Source: SCTD01 sp963784675
GTDB lineage: Bacteria > Actinomycetota > Actinomycetes > Mycobacteriales > SCTD01
Length of the DNA stretch: 64,000 nucleotides
Direction: 5' to 3'
NCBI GenBank assembly: GCA_963784675.1
Contig: CAWASE010000019.1
Span: 372,001 to 436,000 of the forward strand
The notes beneath the pieces were generated by a model. That model searched no databases. It was not told the origin of the DNA and worked only from the letters and a program-made list of their open reading frames with translations. A program made the position numbers and the translations under genes. Positions 23,763 through 31,511 of this stretch are shown piece after piece (positions within the stretch are counted from its first letter, which is position 1; each line of letters starts with the position of its first letter).

Positions 23763-24407
23763 GTGACCACGCCCTTCAGCCGCATCGGCGCGCGGAAGCG
23801 AGCCGCCGCCGTGCCGGCCGACCGGTTGCCGCCGGGGCAGTACATCCCGCGCGGCTGGCCCGTCCTGCACTACGGGCCGGTGCCCACGTTCGACGCCCCG
23901 ACCTGGGACCTACGGGTGTTCGGCGCCACCGACGGAGATCACGTCCGGTGGTCGTGGCGCGACGTCGAGGCTCTGCCCCGCGCCGAGCAGGGTTCCGACT
24001 TCCACTGCGTCACCAAGTTCTCGGTGCTGGACAGCACCTGGACGGGGATCCGCACCGCGGAGATCCTCTCGCGGGTACCTCCCGCGGCGGACGTCACGCA
24101 CGTCATGGTCTGGGCGGAGTACGGCTACAGCGCCAACGTCACGCTGGCAGACTTCGCCGATCCCGCAGCGCTTTTCGTCACGCACCGCAACGGTGAGCGG
24201 ATCACCGCCGAGCACGGCTTCCCGCTGCGGCTGATCATCCCGCACCTGTACGCGTGGAAGGGCCCGAAGTGGGTCAGGGGCGTGGAGTACCTGACCGCGG
24301 ACCGGCGGGGCTTCTGGGAGGACCGGGGCTACCACAACGGCGCGGACCCCTGGCGCGAGCAGCGCTACAGCTACCAGGAGGAGCCGGGCGAGGGCCCGGA
24401 GCCCTGA
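23763..24407 (+). CDS. Sulfite oxidase-like molybdopterin-dependent oxidoreductase
   Basis: 214 residues of the SUOX/MsrP catalytic fold. Motifs are RLPPGQYIPRGWPVLHYGPVP, LRVFGATDGDHVRWSWRDVEALP, the cofactor-binding Cys in SDFHCVTKFSVLDSTWTGI, and PLRLIIPHLYAWKGPKWVRG. There is no twin-arginine or other signal peptide, so it probably works in the cytosol. Start GTG 23763 has GGATGAG upstream. The family oxidises or reduces sulfur compounds or similar; the actual substrate is unknown. Divergent from aroF. Confidence 0.83.
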   Translation: MTTPFSRIGARKRAAAVPADRLPPGQYIPRGWPVLHYGPVPTFDAPTWDLRVFGATDGDHVRWSWRDVEALPRAEQGSDFHCVTKFSVLDSTWTGIRTAEILSRVPPAADVTHVMVWAEYGYSANVTLADFADPAALFVTHRNGERITAEHGFPLRLIIPHLYAWKGPKWVRGVEYLTADRRGFWEDRGYHNGADPWREQRYSYQEEPGEGPEP

Positions 24408-24430
24408 CGAGCCGGTTCAGCCGTCGCGGG

Positions 24431-25291
24431 TCAGGAGTCGCGGAGCGCGCAGAGCAGGGCGAGGTCGCGCCGGTGGTCGTTGGCGTCGCCCGGAGTCTCG
24501 ATCACCACCGGCACGTCGCGGGTCGCCGGGTGCCGGAACAGCTCGCTGAAGGCGTCCTTGCCGATCTTGCCCAGCCCGATCGCCTCGTGCCGGTCGCGGG
24601 TCGAGCCGAGCGGGTCCTTGCTGTCGTTGGCGTGCACCAGGCCGAGCCGGCCGCGGCCGACCGTCCTGACCAGGGCGTCCAGGGTCTTCTTCATGCCTCC
24701 GGGCACCGCGACGTCGTGCCCGGCGGCGTACGCGTGGCAGGTGTCCAGGCACACCCCCAGCAAGGGGTGGTCCTCCAGCGCGGCGAAGTACGGCCCGAGG
24801 TCCTGGACGGTGGCCGCCAGCGCCTTCCCGCCGCCGGCCGTGGGTTCGATGAGCAACCGCGGTCCGCCGGCGTCCGCGGCCGCCAGGACCGGCAGCAGGT
24901 GCTCGCGCAGCTGGGCCATCGCCTCGTCGCGGTGCGCCCCGGCGACCGCGCTCCCGGCGTGCACGACGACTCCCCGGGCCCCGATGGCGGCGCCTCGACG
25001 CAGCGCGTGCTGAACGGCGCCCACCGACTTCGTGACGGTCGCCGCCGTCGGCGACCCGAAGTTCACCAGGTACGGCGCATGGACGTAGACCGGGAGGCCG
25101 GCGGCGGCGCTGTCGGCGCGGAAGCGCTCCTCGGCGGCCGGGTCACCGGTGCTGGTGGCCCAGCCGCGGGGGTTGCCGACGAAGACCTGCATCGCTCCGG
25201 CGCCGATCTCCAGCGCGTACGCCAGACCCTTCGCGAGCCCACCGGACACCGGGACGTGCGCCCCGACGGCGGAGGGCTTGCGGGGCGGCAT
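24431..25291 (-). CDS. nfo: Deoxyribonuclease IV (AP endonuclease, Nfo family)
   Basis: 286 residues of the zinc-dependent AP endonuclease TIM barrel used in base-excision repair. Visible are VGAHVPVSGGLAKGL, QVFVGNPRGW, VYVHAPYLVNFGSP, GVVVHAGS, LLIEPTAGGG, GVCLDTCHAYAAGHD, LVHANDSKDPLGSTRDRHEAIG and VVIETPGD, which hold the trinuclear zinc ligands. ATG 25291 matches the family start; the longer in-frame reading upstream is not family-like. Lies 52 bp downstream of the PASTA kinase stop on the same strand. Confidence 0.9.
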   Translation of the reverse strand: MPPRKPSAVGAHVPVSGGLAKGLAYALEIGAGAMQVFVGNPRGWATSTGDPAAEERFRADSAAAGLPVYVHAPYLVNFGSPTAATVTKSVGAVQHALRRGAAIGARGVVVHAGSAVAGAHRDEAMAQLREHLLPVLAAADAGGPRLLIEPTAGGGKALAATVQDLGPYFAALEDHPLLGVCLDTCHAYAAGHDVAVPGGMKKTLDALVRTVGRGRLGLVHANDSKDPLGSTRDRHEAIGLGKIGKDAFSELFRHPATRDVPVVIETPGDANDHRRDLALLCALRDS

Positions 25292-25343
25292 CGGGACAGC
25301 CTGCCAGAGCAGGGCTCGTCGCGGGGAACCTGTCCTGGACGGG

Positions 25344-27218
25344 TCAGAAGACGTAGACGGTGACCGTGGATCCGCGCTTGGCTCTGCTCCCGCCGCTGGG
25401 CGAGGTCCGCAGCACCTGTCCCGGTCCACCGATCAGCACCTTCGTCACCTTGGCCTTCAGACCGACGGCCTGCAGCGCCGCGGTGGCTTCAGCGGCCGAC
25501 TTCCCGTTCACGTCCGGAACCGTGACGACATCCGGTCCCTTGCTGACCTGCAGGGCGACGGCGGAGTCGCGAGGGGCGCTGCCGCCGGACGGGGTCTGGG
25601 CGACGACATCGCCCTCGTCGACGTCGTCGCTGAACACGAGCGTCACCTCGCTGGTGAGACCGGCGTTCACGAGCGCCTTCTGGGCCGCGGTGCGCGACTG
25701 GCCGACGACGTCGGGCACGGGCAGCAGGTCGAGGCCCTTGCTCACCACCACGGAGACCGAGCTGCCAGGGGTGCGCCGGGCCCCGACGCCCGGGTCCGAG
25801 CTGAGCACCTCGCCGGCCGGCCGCTCGCTGAAGGCCAGCGTGACGGCGCCGAGCCGCAGGCCCTGCTTGACCAGCAGCGCGGCGGCGGCGTCCTGGCTCA
25901 GGCCCACGACCGTCGGCACGACGCGCACGGGCGGACCGAGGGAGTTCAGCAGCCGGACGGTGCCGCCCCGGCGCAGCCGACCACCGGGGGAGGGGTCCTG
26001 CTCGATGATGTGCTGGGCCGGTTGCACGCTGTCGAACCGGGACGGCAGCAGCTCGACCTGGAAGCCGGCGTCGGTCAGCGCCTGCTGCGCCTCGATCTTG
26101 GTGAGCCCGACGACGTCGGGCGCGGCGGTGGTCAGCGCGAAGAAGCCACCGGTGCCGAGCAGCGCCGCGACCAGCAGGGCGAGCAGGGGGATCCAGACCA
26201 GTCGGCGCCCCGGCAGGTGCGGACGCCAGGCGCGCACCGCGGCCCGCCGACGAGGCCGCTGCGGGGCTGCCCCCGGTGCCGGCGGGACCTGGGTCGCTAC
26301 GGCGGAGGTCGTCGGCCGGGGCACCACCAGCGTCGCGTGCCGCGGCAGGTCGGTGGTGGCGCCGCGCAGGTCGCTGCGGACGTTCCGCAGCTCGGCGAGG
26401 AAGGCACCGGCGTCGACGGGACGGGCCGACGGGTCGCGGCGGGTGGCGCGCACGACCAGCTCGTCCAGGGCGGCAGGGACGCCGGGCACGACGGTGCCGG
26501 GCGGCGGGATGTCTTCGTTGACGTGCCGGTAGGCGACCGCGAGGGGGCTCGTCGAGGCGTAGGGAGGGGTGCCGGTCAGCAGCTCCCAGAGCAGGACGCC
26601 GGTCGCGTAGACGTCGGTGCGGGTGTCGCTGCGGCCGTGCTCGACCTGCTCCGGCGCCAGGTAGGCGACCGTGCCGATCAGCAGACCGGTGGTGGCGGTC
26701 AGGTTGGTGCTCTCGACGGCCCGCGCGAGCCCGAAGTCAGCGACCTTGACCGAGCCGTCGGTGCCGACCAGCACGTTCTCCGGCTTGACGTCGCGGTGGA
26801 CCAGGCCGGCGCGGTGGGCGGCGGCGAGCGCCCGCAGCACGGGCTCGACGAGCGCGAGCGCGCGCGGGGGAGGCAGGGCGCCCTCGGACTGCAGCACCTC
26901 GCGCAGCGTGTGGCCCTCGACGAGCTCCATCACCAGGTAGGCGGTGCCGGTGGCGGCGTCGGTGCCCTGGTCGAACACGGCGACCACGTGCGGGCTGCTC
27001 AGCCGGGCGGCGGCGCGGGCCTCGCCGGCGAACCGCTCGACGAAGGCGGGGTCCTCGGCCAGGCCGTGGCGCATGACCTTGACAGCGACGATGCGGTCCA
27101 GCCGGGTGTCGGTCGCCGTCCAGACGGTGGCCATCCCGCCCCGCGCCAGCGGGCTGTCCAGGCGGTAACGGCCGTCCAGGAGCCGGCCCAGCAGGGGGTC
27201 GGAGACGGTCGTGTCCAC
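25344..27218 (-). CDS. PASTA-domain serine/threonine protein kinase (PknB/Stk1 type)
   Basis: 624 residues: kinase domain 16-280 with Lys47 (VAVKVM), HRD 141-143, DFG 161-163 and an activation loop rich in Thr (TNLTATTGLLIGT), a basic juxtamembrane stretch, one transmembrane helix (about 340-361) and four extracellular PASTA repeats. PASTA kinases sense cell-wall fragments and phosphorylate division and wall-synthesis proteins. The GTG start lies 6 nt after a TAGCAT box, so the mRNA is probably leaderless. An Rv2175c-like protein, a known substrate type of such kinases, is encoded at 53319. Confidence 0.93.
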   Translation of the reverse strand: MDTTVSDPLLGRLLDGRYRLDSPLARGGMATVWTATDTRLDRIVAVKVMRHGLAEDPAFVERFAGEARAAARLSSPHVVAVFDQGTDAATGTAYLVMELVEGHTLREVLQSEGALPPPRALALVEPVLRALAAAHRAGLVHRDVKPENVLVGTDGSVKVADFGLARAVESTNLTATTGLLIGTVAYLAPEQVEHGRSDTRTDVYATGVLLWELLTGTPPYASTSPLAVAYRHVNEDIPPPGTVVPGVPAALDELVVRATRRDPSARPVDAGAFLAELRNVRSDLRGATTDLPRHATLVVPRPTTSAVATQVPPAPGAAPQRPRRRAAVRAWRPHLPGRRLVWIPLLALLVAALLGTGGFFALTTAAPDVVGLTKIEAQQALTDAGFQVELLPSRFDSVQPAQHIIEQDPSPGGRLRRGGTVRLLNSLGPPVRVVPTVVGLSQDAAAALLVKQGLRLGAVTLAFSERPAGEVLSSDPGVGARRTPGSSVSVVVSKGLDLLPVPDVVGQSRTAAQKALVNAGLTSEVTLVFSDDVDEGDVVAQTPSGGSAPRDSAVALQVSKGPDVVTVPDVNGKSAAEATAALQAVGLKAKVTKVLIGGPGQVLRTSPSGGSRAKRGSTVTVYVF

Positions 27219-27224
27219 ACGGTC

Positions 27225-27230
27225 ATGCTA
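27225..27230 (-). promoter_or_regulatory. -10 box for leaderless PASTA kinase mRNA
   Basis: TAGCAT on the minus strand, 6 nt before GTG 27218. Confidence 0.45.
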
Positions 27231-28007
27231 GGCCGGGGCGGTCCTCGTCAGGCTCAGGCGCGCGGGCCGGCCGGCGTTCACCGCGTGCAGCAGGACCGCC
27301 AGGCCGCCGAACACGACCAGCCGCAGCCCGACGGCTGGACTGTCGGTCACCAGCAGCAGCGCGCCGCCGTGCAGGACCACTGCCAGCAGCGTCCCGGGTG
27401 TCCGCAGCACCGGGATCCAGGGGGTGACGGCCAGCGTCGCCTCGGTCGCGATCAGCCCGATCCCGGCGGCGACGAGCAGCCACGGAGCAGGCACCGGCAG
27501 CGTCGCCGACCAGGCCGGGGCGGCGACGACGGCGCGCGCCAGCACGTCGCCGCCCAGGAACGTCTCGTTGCACTTGGCCAGCGCGGCGAAGGCGTACAGC
27601 GCGGTGAGCTGGGTGCGCCACAGCAGCAGGCGCTCGTCTGCGCCGCGGCCCACCAGGGCGGCGAGGGCGACGCCGGCCAGCAGCACCAGGTGCTGCCGGC
27701 GCAGGTCCAGCGGCAGGTCCAGCGCCCAGCAGCCGCAGGCGAGCAGCACCGCGGTCCAGCCGGTGCGGCTGCGCCGACCTCCGATCAGCGACGCGCTTCC
27801 GACGACGGCCAGGAGAAGGCCGGTCAGCCACAGCGGCCACCGCTGCGGGCCACGGGTCAGGACGTCCAGCGCCTTGGCGAGCACGAGCAGCGCCACGACC
27901 CGCTCGGCGTCCCGCCCGGTGTCGGCCGACCGGGTCAGCAGCGGAACAGCCCCGGCTGGGTCCCGCCGGTGCGTCGTACGGCGACGACGTCGGGGTGGCG
28001 TCGGCAC
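27228..28007 (-). CDS. HTTM-domain membrane protein
   Basis: 259 residues with six or more hydrophobic helices. The segment LYAFAALAKCNETFLGGDVL is typical of HTTM (horizontally transferred transmembrane) proteins, which are related to vitamin K-dependent gamma-carboxylases. The reaction, if any, is unknown here. The GTG at 28007 makes it overlap the upstream small gene by 73 nt; a shorter start at GTG 27896 would remove the overlap and lose a basic N-terminus only. Confidence 0.68.
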   Translation of the reverse strand: MPTPPRRRRRTTHRRDPAGAVPLLTRSADTGRDAERVVALLVLAKALDVLTRGPQRWPLWLTGLLLAVVGSASLIGGRRSRTGWTAVLLACGCWALDLPLDLRRQHLVLLAGVALAALVGRGADERLLLWRTQLTALYAFAALAKCNETFLGGDVLARAVVAAPAWSATLPVPAPWLLVAAGIGLIATEATLAVTPWIPVLRTPGTLLAVVLHGGALLLVTDSPAVGLRLVVFGGLAVLLHAVNAGRPARLSLTRTAPA

Positions 28008-28258
28008 AACCGGTCAGGGACGACCCGGCCGGTGCCGACCGAGCGCACGACCGGCGGCAGGCGGTCGGGGCCGAGCGGGCGCTCGTGGCCGGCGGCGTCC
28101 AGCCCGGTGTAGGTCGGCGGTGCCACGACGCTGTACATCTGCCACGAGGCGGGCAGCTCCGAGACCGGTCGCGAACCCTCCTGGGCCCAGCGGGCGGCGA
28201 GCATCACCCCCGGCAGCGCGAGCTGCGCGGCGATCAGAGCGAGCACGGCCGGTCGCAC
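27935..28258 (-). CDS. Small secreted or membrane-anchored protein paired with HTTM protein
   Basis: 107 residues with an N-terminal hydrophobic segment (VLALIAAQLALPGVMLAARWA) that could be a signal anchor, followed by a short soluble part (SWQMYSVVAPPTYTGLDAAG). The GTG start lies 6 nt downstream of a TAGCGT box, giving a leaderless layout. Its C-terminus is read through the start of the HTTM gene in another frame, so the two are likely cotranslated. Small partners like this often sit next to HTTM genes; role unknown. Confidence 0.55.
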   Translation of the reverse strand: MRPAVLALIAAQLALPGVMLAARWAQEGSRPVSELPASWQMYSVVAPPTYTGLDAAGHERPLGPDRLPPVVRSVGTGRVVPDRLCRRHPDVVAVRRTGGTQPGLFRC

Positions 28259-28264
28259 CTGCCG

Positions 28265-28270
28265 ACGCTA
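28265..28270 (-). promoter_or_regulatory. -10 box for the HTTM gene pair
   Basis: TAGCGT on the minus strand, 6 nt before GTG 28258. Confidence 0.4.
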
Positions 28271-28282
28271 ACCCGGCGCAGG

Positions 28283-29242
28283 TCAGCCGTTGCGGTAGCG
28301 CGCCTGCAGCACGTGGATGTTGTTCAGGTAGGCACGCGTCTGCGGGAGGATGCCCTTGCGGGCGATCGAGCCGAGCCCCTGGTAGTAACCGGCGAGGGCC
28401 TTGTCGGTCGAGCCGGTCGAGCGCAGCAGCTGGCGCAGCAGCAGCACGCCGGCGGTGATGTTGTCCTGGGTGTTCAGCAGGTCCAGCGTGCGGCCGTGCT
28501 GGCGCGAGAGCACGCGCGCGGTCGAGGGCAGCACCTGCATGACGCCGATGGCGTCGACCGGCGAGACGACGCGCTGCTGGAAGCCGCTCTCGTGGTAGGC
28601 CACGGCGACGGCGAGCGACGTCGGCACGCCGTGCCGGCGTGCCGTCGAGGCCACCATCCGGCGCACCTGGGTCTTGGACGGGTGGCTGCGCGCCGCCAGC
28701 GTCGCCCGGTGCGAGGCCACCGAGCTGCGGACCGTCGAGGAGATGGTGGCGCCGGCGTTGGTGGTCGGCACCGGCGAGCTGCCGCGCGCGGTGCCCGGGA
28801 TGCGCAGCTGCTGGCCGATGCGGATGCGGCTCGAGCTCAGGCCGTTCGCCGACATGATGGCCCGGGTGGTGGTGCTGTACTGCCGGGCCAGGACGCTCAG
28901 GCTGTCGCCGGGCCGCACCTTGTGCAGACCCTGCGAGGCTCCCCCCGCGGAGGCAGCCCGCGTGGTGCTCGAGGGCAGCCGCAGCGTGCGCCCGGCGTAG
29001 ATGGTCGCGTTGCCCGACAGGCCGTTGAGCGCCTGCAGCTGGGCGACGGAGGTGTTGTGCGCGCGGGCCAGGTCCCAGAGCGTGTCGCCGGACCGGATCG
29101 TGATGATCGACGGAGCGCCGGCCGTGGCCACGACCGCGACGGCCAGCAGCGCCCCGACGGTGCCCCGCACCCTCGGCCGGGACCGTGGCGAGGTCCGCCG
29201 CGGTCGAGCGGGTCGGGGTGTGGGCGTCGTCGTGCGGGTCAT
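28283..29242 (-). CDS. Secreted LysM protein with lytic transglycosylase (SLT) domain
   Basis: 319 residues: a signal peptide after an Arg/Pro-rich start (GTVGALLAVAVVATAGA), two LysM peptidoglycan-binding repeats (IITIRSGDTLWDLARAHNTSV and HKVRPGDSLSVLARQYSTTT), a linker, and a goose-lysozyme/SLT-like domain (SLAVAVAYHESGFQQRVVSPVDAIGVMQVLPSTA) whose Glu in HESGF is the catalytic acid. It should cut or remodel peptidoglycan outside the cell. ATG 29242 has GGAG 5-6 nt upstream. The 157 bp upstream hold several GGTACG copies of unknown meaning. Confidence 0.87.
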   Translation of the reverse strand: MTRTTTPTPRPARPRRTSPRSRPRVRGTVGALLAVAVVATAGAPSIITIRSGDTLWDLARAHNTSVAQLQALNGLSGNATIYAGRTLRLPSSTTRAASAGGASQGLHKVRPGDSLSVLARQYSTTTRAIMSANGLSSSRIRIGQQLRIPGTARGSSPVPTTNAGATISSTVRSSVASHRATLAARSHPSKTQVRRMVASTARRHGVPTSLAVAVAYHESGFQQRVVSPVDAIGVMQVLPSTARVLSRQHGRTLDLLNTQDNITAGVLLLRQLLRSTGSTDKALAGYYQGLGSIARKGILPQTRAYLNNIHVLQARYRNG

Positions 29243-29285
29243 GCGGGCTCCGAGCGTCGTCCGGACAGGGAGGTGTCCGGCGGGA

Positions 29286-29350
29286 CGGTACGCAGGTGTG
29301 GCCCATGTGACAAGAGTTAGCCGAAGGTACGCACGGTACGGGCGGTACGC
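29286..29350. repeat. Cluster of GGTACG motifs
   Basis: GGTACG occurs at about 29287 and three more times at 29327-29350, between the LysM/SLT gene and the thi promoter. No protein or known riboswitch was recognised here. It may be a binding-site cluster. Confidence 0.3.
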
Positions 29351-29399
29351 GTGCCTTCCCCTGCGACACGCCGATGGCCACCAACCTCTGTCGGGGTCG

Positions 29400-29405
29400 T
29401 AGGGT
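29400..29405 (+). promoter_or_regulatory. -10 box of thiGH
   Basis: TAGGGT about 10 nt before the start of the TPP aptamer, so the leader begins almost at the riboswitch. Confidence 0.4.
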
Positions 29406-29415
29406 GTGCAGGTCA

Positions 29416-29522
29416 GGACCGGGGAGCCCGCGGAGGCGGGCTGAGAGGCCGGACGGCCGCTGCCCGCGGCACCGTCGGCGACCCGCAGCACCCGATCGGG
29501 ATCGTGCCCGCGTGGGGAGTCA
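29416..29522 (+). promoter_or_regulatory. TPP riboswitch (THI element)
   Basis: The conserved THI-box blocks occur in order: GGGGAGCCC (29421), GGGCTGAGAGGCC (29438), GGCGACCCGCAGCACC (29477), GATCGGGATCGTGCCCG (29494) and CGTGGGGAGTC (29511). This is the thiamine-pyrophosphate aptamer. The last GGGGAG (29514-29519) is also the only good ribosome site for thiG (GTG 29526), so TPP binding should hide it and shut off translation directly. Confidence 0.9.
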
Positions 29523-29525
29523 GCA

Positions 29526-30326
29526 GTGCAGAACCAGTCCGCCCCGGCGGTCGTCGGCGACCCGTGGACGGTCGGCGATCTCCGGCTGACCAGCCGGTTG
29601 CTCGTCGGCACCGGCAAGTTCCCGGCCCACGCCGTGATGCGGGCCGCGCTGGTCGCTTCCGGCGCCGAGATCGTCACCGTCGCCCTGCGACGGGTCGACC
29701 TGGACGCCGCGCCCGGCGACGGCGACGTGCTCGACTTCGTCCCGGCCGGCCTGCACCTGCTGCCCAACACCAGCGGCGCCGTCGATGCCGACGAGGCCGT
29801 CCGGCTGGCCCGGCTGGGGCGCGTGGGCACCGGCACCTCGCTGGTCAAGCTGGAGGTCACGCCCGACCCGCGCACCCTGGCCCCCGACCCGATCGAGACC
29901 TTGCGCGCCGCGCAGCGCCTGGTGGCCGAGGGCTTCACCGTGCTGCCGTACTGCAGTGCCGACCCGGTCCTGTGCCGCCACCTGGAGGAGGCCGGCTGCG
30001 CGACGGTGATGCCGCTGGGCGCCTGGATCGGCAGCAACCGCGGCCTGCGCACCCGCGACGCCATCGAGGTCATCGTCGCCCAGGCGGGCGTGCCGGTGGT
30101 CGTCGACGCCGGGCTGGGGGTGCCGTCCGACGCTGCCGAGGCGATGGAGGTGGGCGCCGACGCGGTGCTGGTCAACACCGCTATCGCCGTCGCGGCCGAC
30201 CCGGTGCTGATGGCGGAGGCCTTCGCGCTCGCCACCCGGGCCGGTCGGCTGGGCTACCTCGCCGGTCGTGGCGCGGTGCGCACGTCCGCCGAGGCGTCCT
30301 CGCCGTTGACGGGCTTCCTGACATGA
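29526..30326 (+). CDS. thiG: Thiazole synthase
   Basis: 266 residues of the ThiG TIM barrel, which forms the thiazole phosphate of thiamine from deoxyxylulose 5-phosphate, dehydroglycine and ThiS-thiocarboxylate. Marks are SRLLVGTGKF, the Schiff-base Lys108 in GTSLVKLEV, LPNTSGAVDADEAV, YCSADPVLCRHLEEAGCATVMPLGAWIGSNRG and VPVVVDAGLGVPSDA. The GTG start lies just after the TPP riboswitch. thiS is not next to it but at 53656. The stop overlaps the thiH start (ATGA). Confidence 0.93.
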   Translation: MQNQSAPAVVGDPWTVGDLRLTSRLLVGTGKFPAHAVMRAALVASGAEIVTVALRRVDLDAAPGDGDVLDFVPAGLHLLPNTSGAVDADEAVRLARLGRVGTGTSLVKLEVTPDPRTLAPDPIETLRAAQRLVAEGFTVLPYCSADPVLCRHLEEAGCATVMPLGAWIGSNRGLRTRDAIEVIVAQAGVPVVVDAGLGVPSDAAEAMEVGADAVLVNTAIAVAADPVLMAEAFALATRAGRLGYLAGRGAVRTSAEASSPLTGFLT

Positions 30327-31417
30327 GCGCCCCCCCCGGTCGCTTCGCCCAGCACGCCGCCGCGCTGCCGCCGCGGCCGGTGATGGACCTGGACACCGCG
30401 TTGTCCCACGGGGGCGTCGAGGCGTTGCCGGCGCTGCTGTCGCCCCAGGCGCTGCCGCGCCTGGAAGAGCTCGCCCAGCGCGCCCGCGAGGTCACCCTGC
30501 AGCGCTTCGGCCGCACCATCCGGCTGTTCGCCCCGCTGTACGTCTCCAACGCCTGCCTGTCCTCGTGCACCTACTGCGGCTTCAGCAAGGGGCTGGACGT
30601 CGAGCGGCGCACGCTGACCGTCGAGCAGGTGGTGGCCGAGGCGCGCACGCTGGTCGACCGCGGCTTCCGGCACCTGCTGCTGGTGTCCGGCGAGCACCGG
30701 ATCGACGTCAGCGCCGACTACCTGGTGGAGTGCGTGCAGGCGCTGAGCCCGCTGGTGCCGTCGATCTCGGTCGAGACGCAGACCTGGAGCGACGACACCT
30801 ACGCCCGGCTGGTGGCGGCGGGGCTGGAGGGAGTCGTCCACTACCAGGAGACCTACGACCGCGAGCGCTACGCGCAGACGCACCTGGCGGGGTGGAAGCG
30901 CGACTTCGACCGCCGGTTGTCCTCGACCGAGCGCGCCGCCGAGGCGGGGGTCCGACGGCTGGGCATCGGCGCTCTGCTGGGCCTCTCGGCCGACTGGCAG
31001 GCTGACGTCCAGGCCGTCGCCGAGCACGCCGTCTGGCTGCAGAAGGCCTACTGGCGCACCGAGGTGACGGTGTCGTTGCCACGGATCAAGGCGTCGGCGT
31101 CGGGGTTCCAGCCGCTGGTGCCGGTCACCGATGCCGAATACGTGCAGGCGCTGTGCGCGCTGCGGCTCGCCGCTCCGGAGGCCGGCATCGTGCTCTCGAC
31201 CCGCGAACCGGCGGCGCTGCGCGACGGGCTGGCCCGCATCGCCGTGACGTCGATGAGCGCCGGGTCCTCCACCGAGCCGGGCGGCTACCTCACCCCCGGC
31301 ACCGCGCAGGAGCAGTTCGCGGTCTCCGACGAGCGCACTCCTGCGCAGGTGGCTGCGATGCTGGAGGCCGCCGGCTACGAGCCGGTCTGGAAGGACGCCT
31401 TCCCGCTTCGCGCCTGA
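30323..31417 (+). CDS. thiH: 2-iminoacetate synthase (radical SAM)
   Basis: 364 residues. The radical-SAM [4Fe-4S] motif is CLSSCTYC (Cys78, Cys82, Cys85), preceded by IRLFAPLYVSN and followed by the tyrosine-lyase features LLVSGEHRI and VETQTWSDDTYARLVAAGLEGVVHYQETY. It splits tyrosine to give dehydroglycine for ThiG. Most actinobacteria I know use the oxygen-dependent glycine oxidase ThiO instead, so ThiH suggests a route that works at low oxygen. The ATGA overlap with thiG puts it under the same riboswitch. Confidence 0.92.
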   Translation: MSAPPGRFAQHAAALPPRPVMDLDTALSHGGVEALPALLSPQALPRLEELAQRAREVTLQRFGRTIRLFAPLYVSNACLSSCTYCGFSKGLDVERRTLTVEQVVAEARTLVDRGFRHLLLVSGEHRIDVSADYLVECVQALSPLVPSISVETQTWSDDTYARLVAAGLEGVVHYQETYDRERYAQTHLAGWKRDFDRRLSSTERAAEAGVRRLGIGALLGLSADWQADVQAVAEHAVWLQKAYWRTEVTVSLPRIKASASGFQPLVPVTDAEYVQALCALRLAAPEAGIVLSTREPAALRDGLARIAVTSMSAGSSTEPGGYLTPGTAQEQFAVSDERTPAQVAAMLEAAGYEPVWKDAFPLRA

Positions 31418-31511
31418 TGTCCCCATGTGCCCCTTGTGGCAGGGAACGCCGCAGCTCTAGGTTCGCCCCACCGGGCGACCGTCCGCGGAGGCAACGACAG
31501 GTGGGCTGACC

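Noticed and set aside
25149..28112. 987-codon plus-strand open frame over the kinase region
   Set aside because: Antisense shadow; the kinase and HTTM frames account for the coding potential.
29243..29400. Cyclic-di-AMP (ydaO) riboswitch before the LysM/SLT gene
   Set aside because: Such riboswitches precede wall hydrolase genes in actinobacteria and GGTACG resembles part of the motif, but the other conserved blocks are missing.
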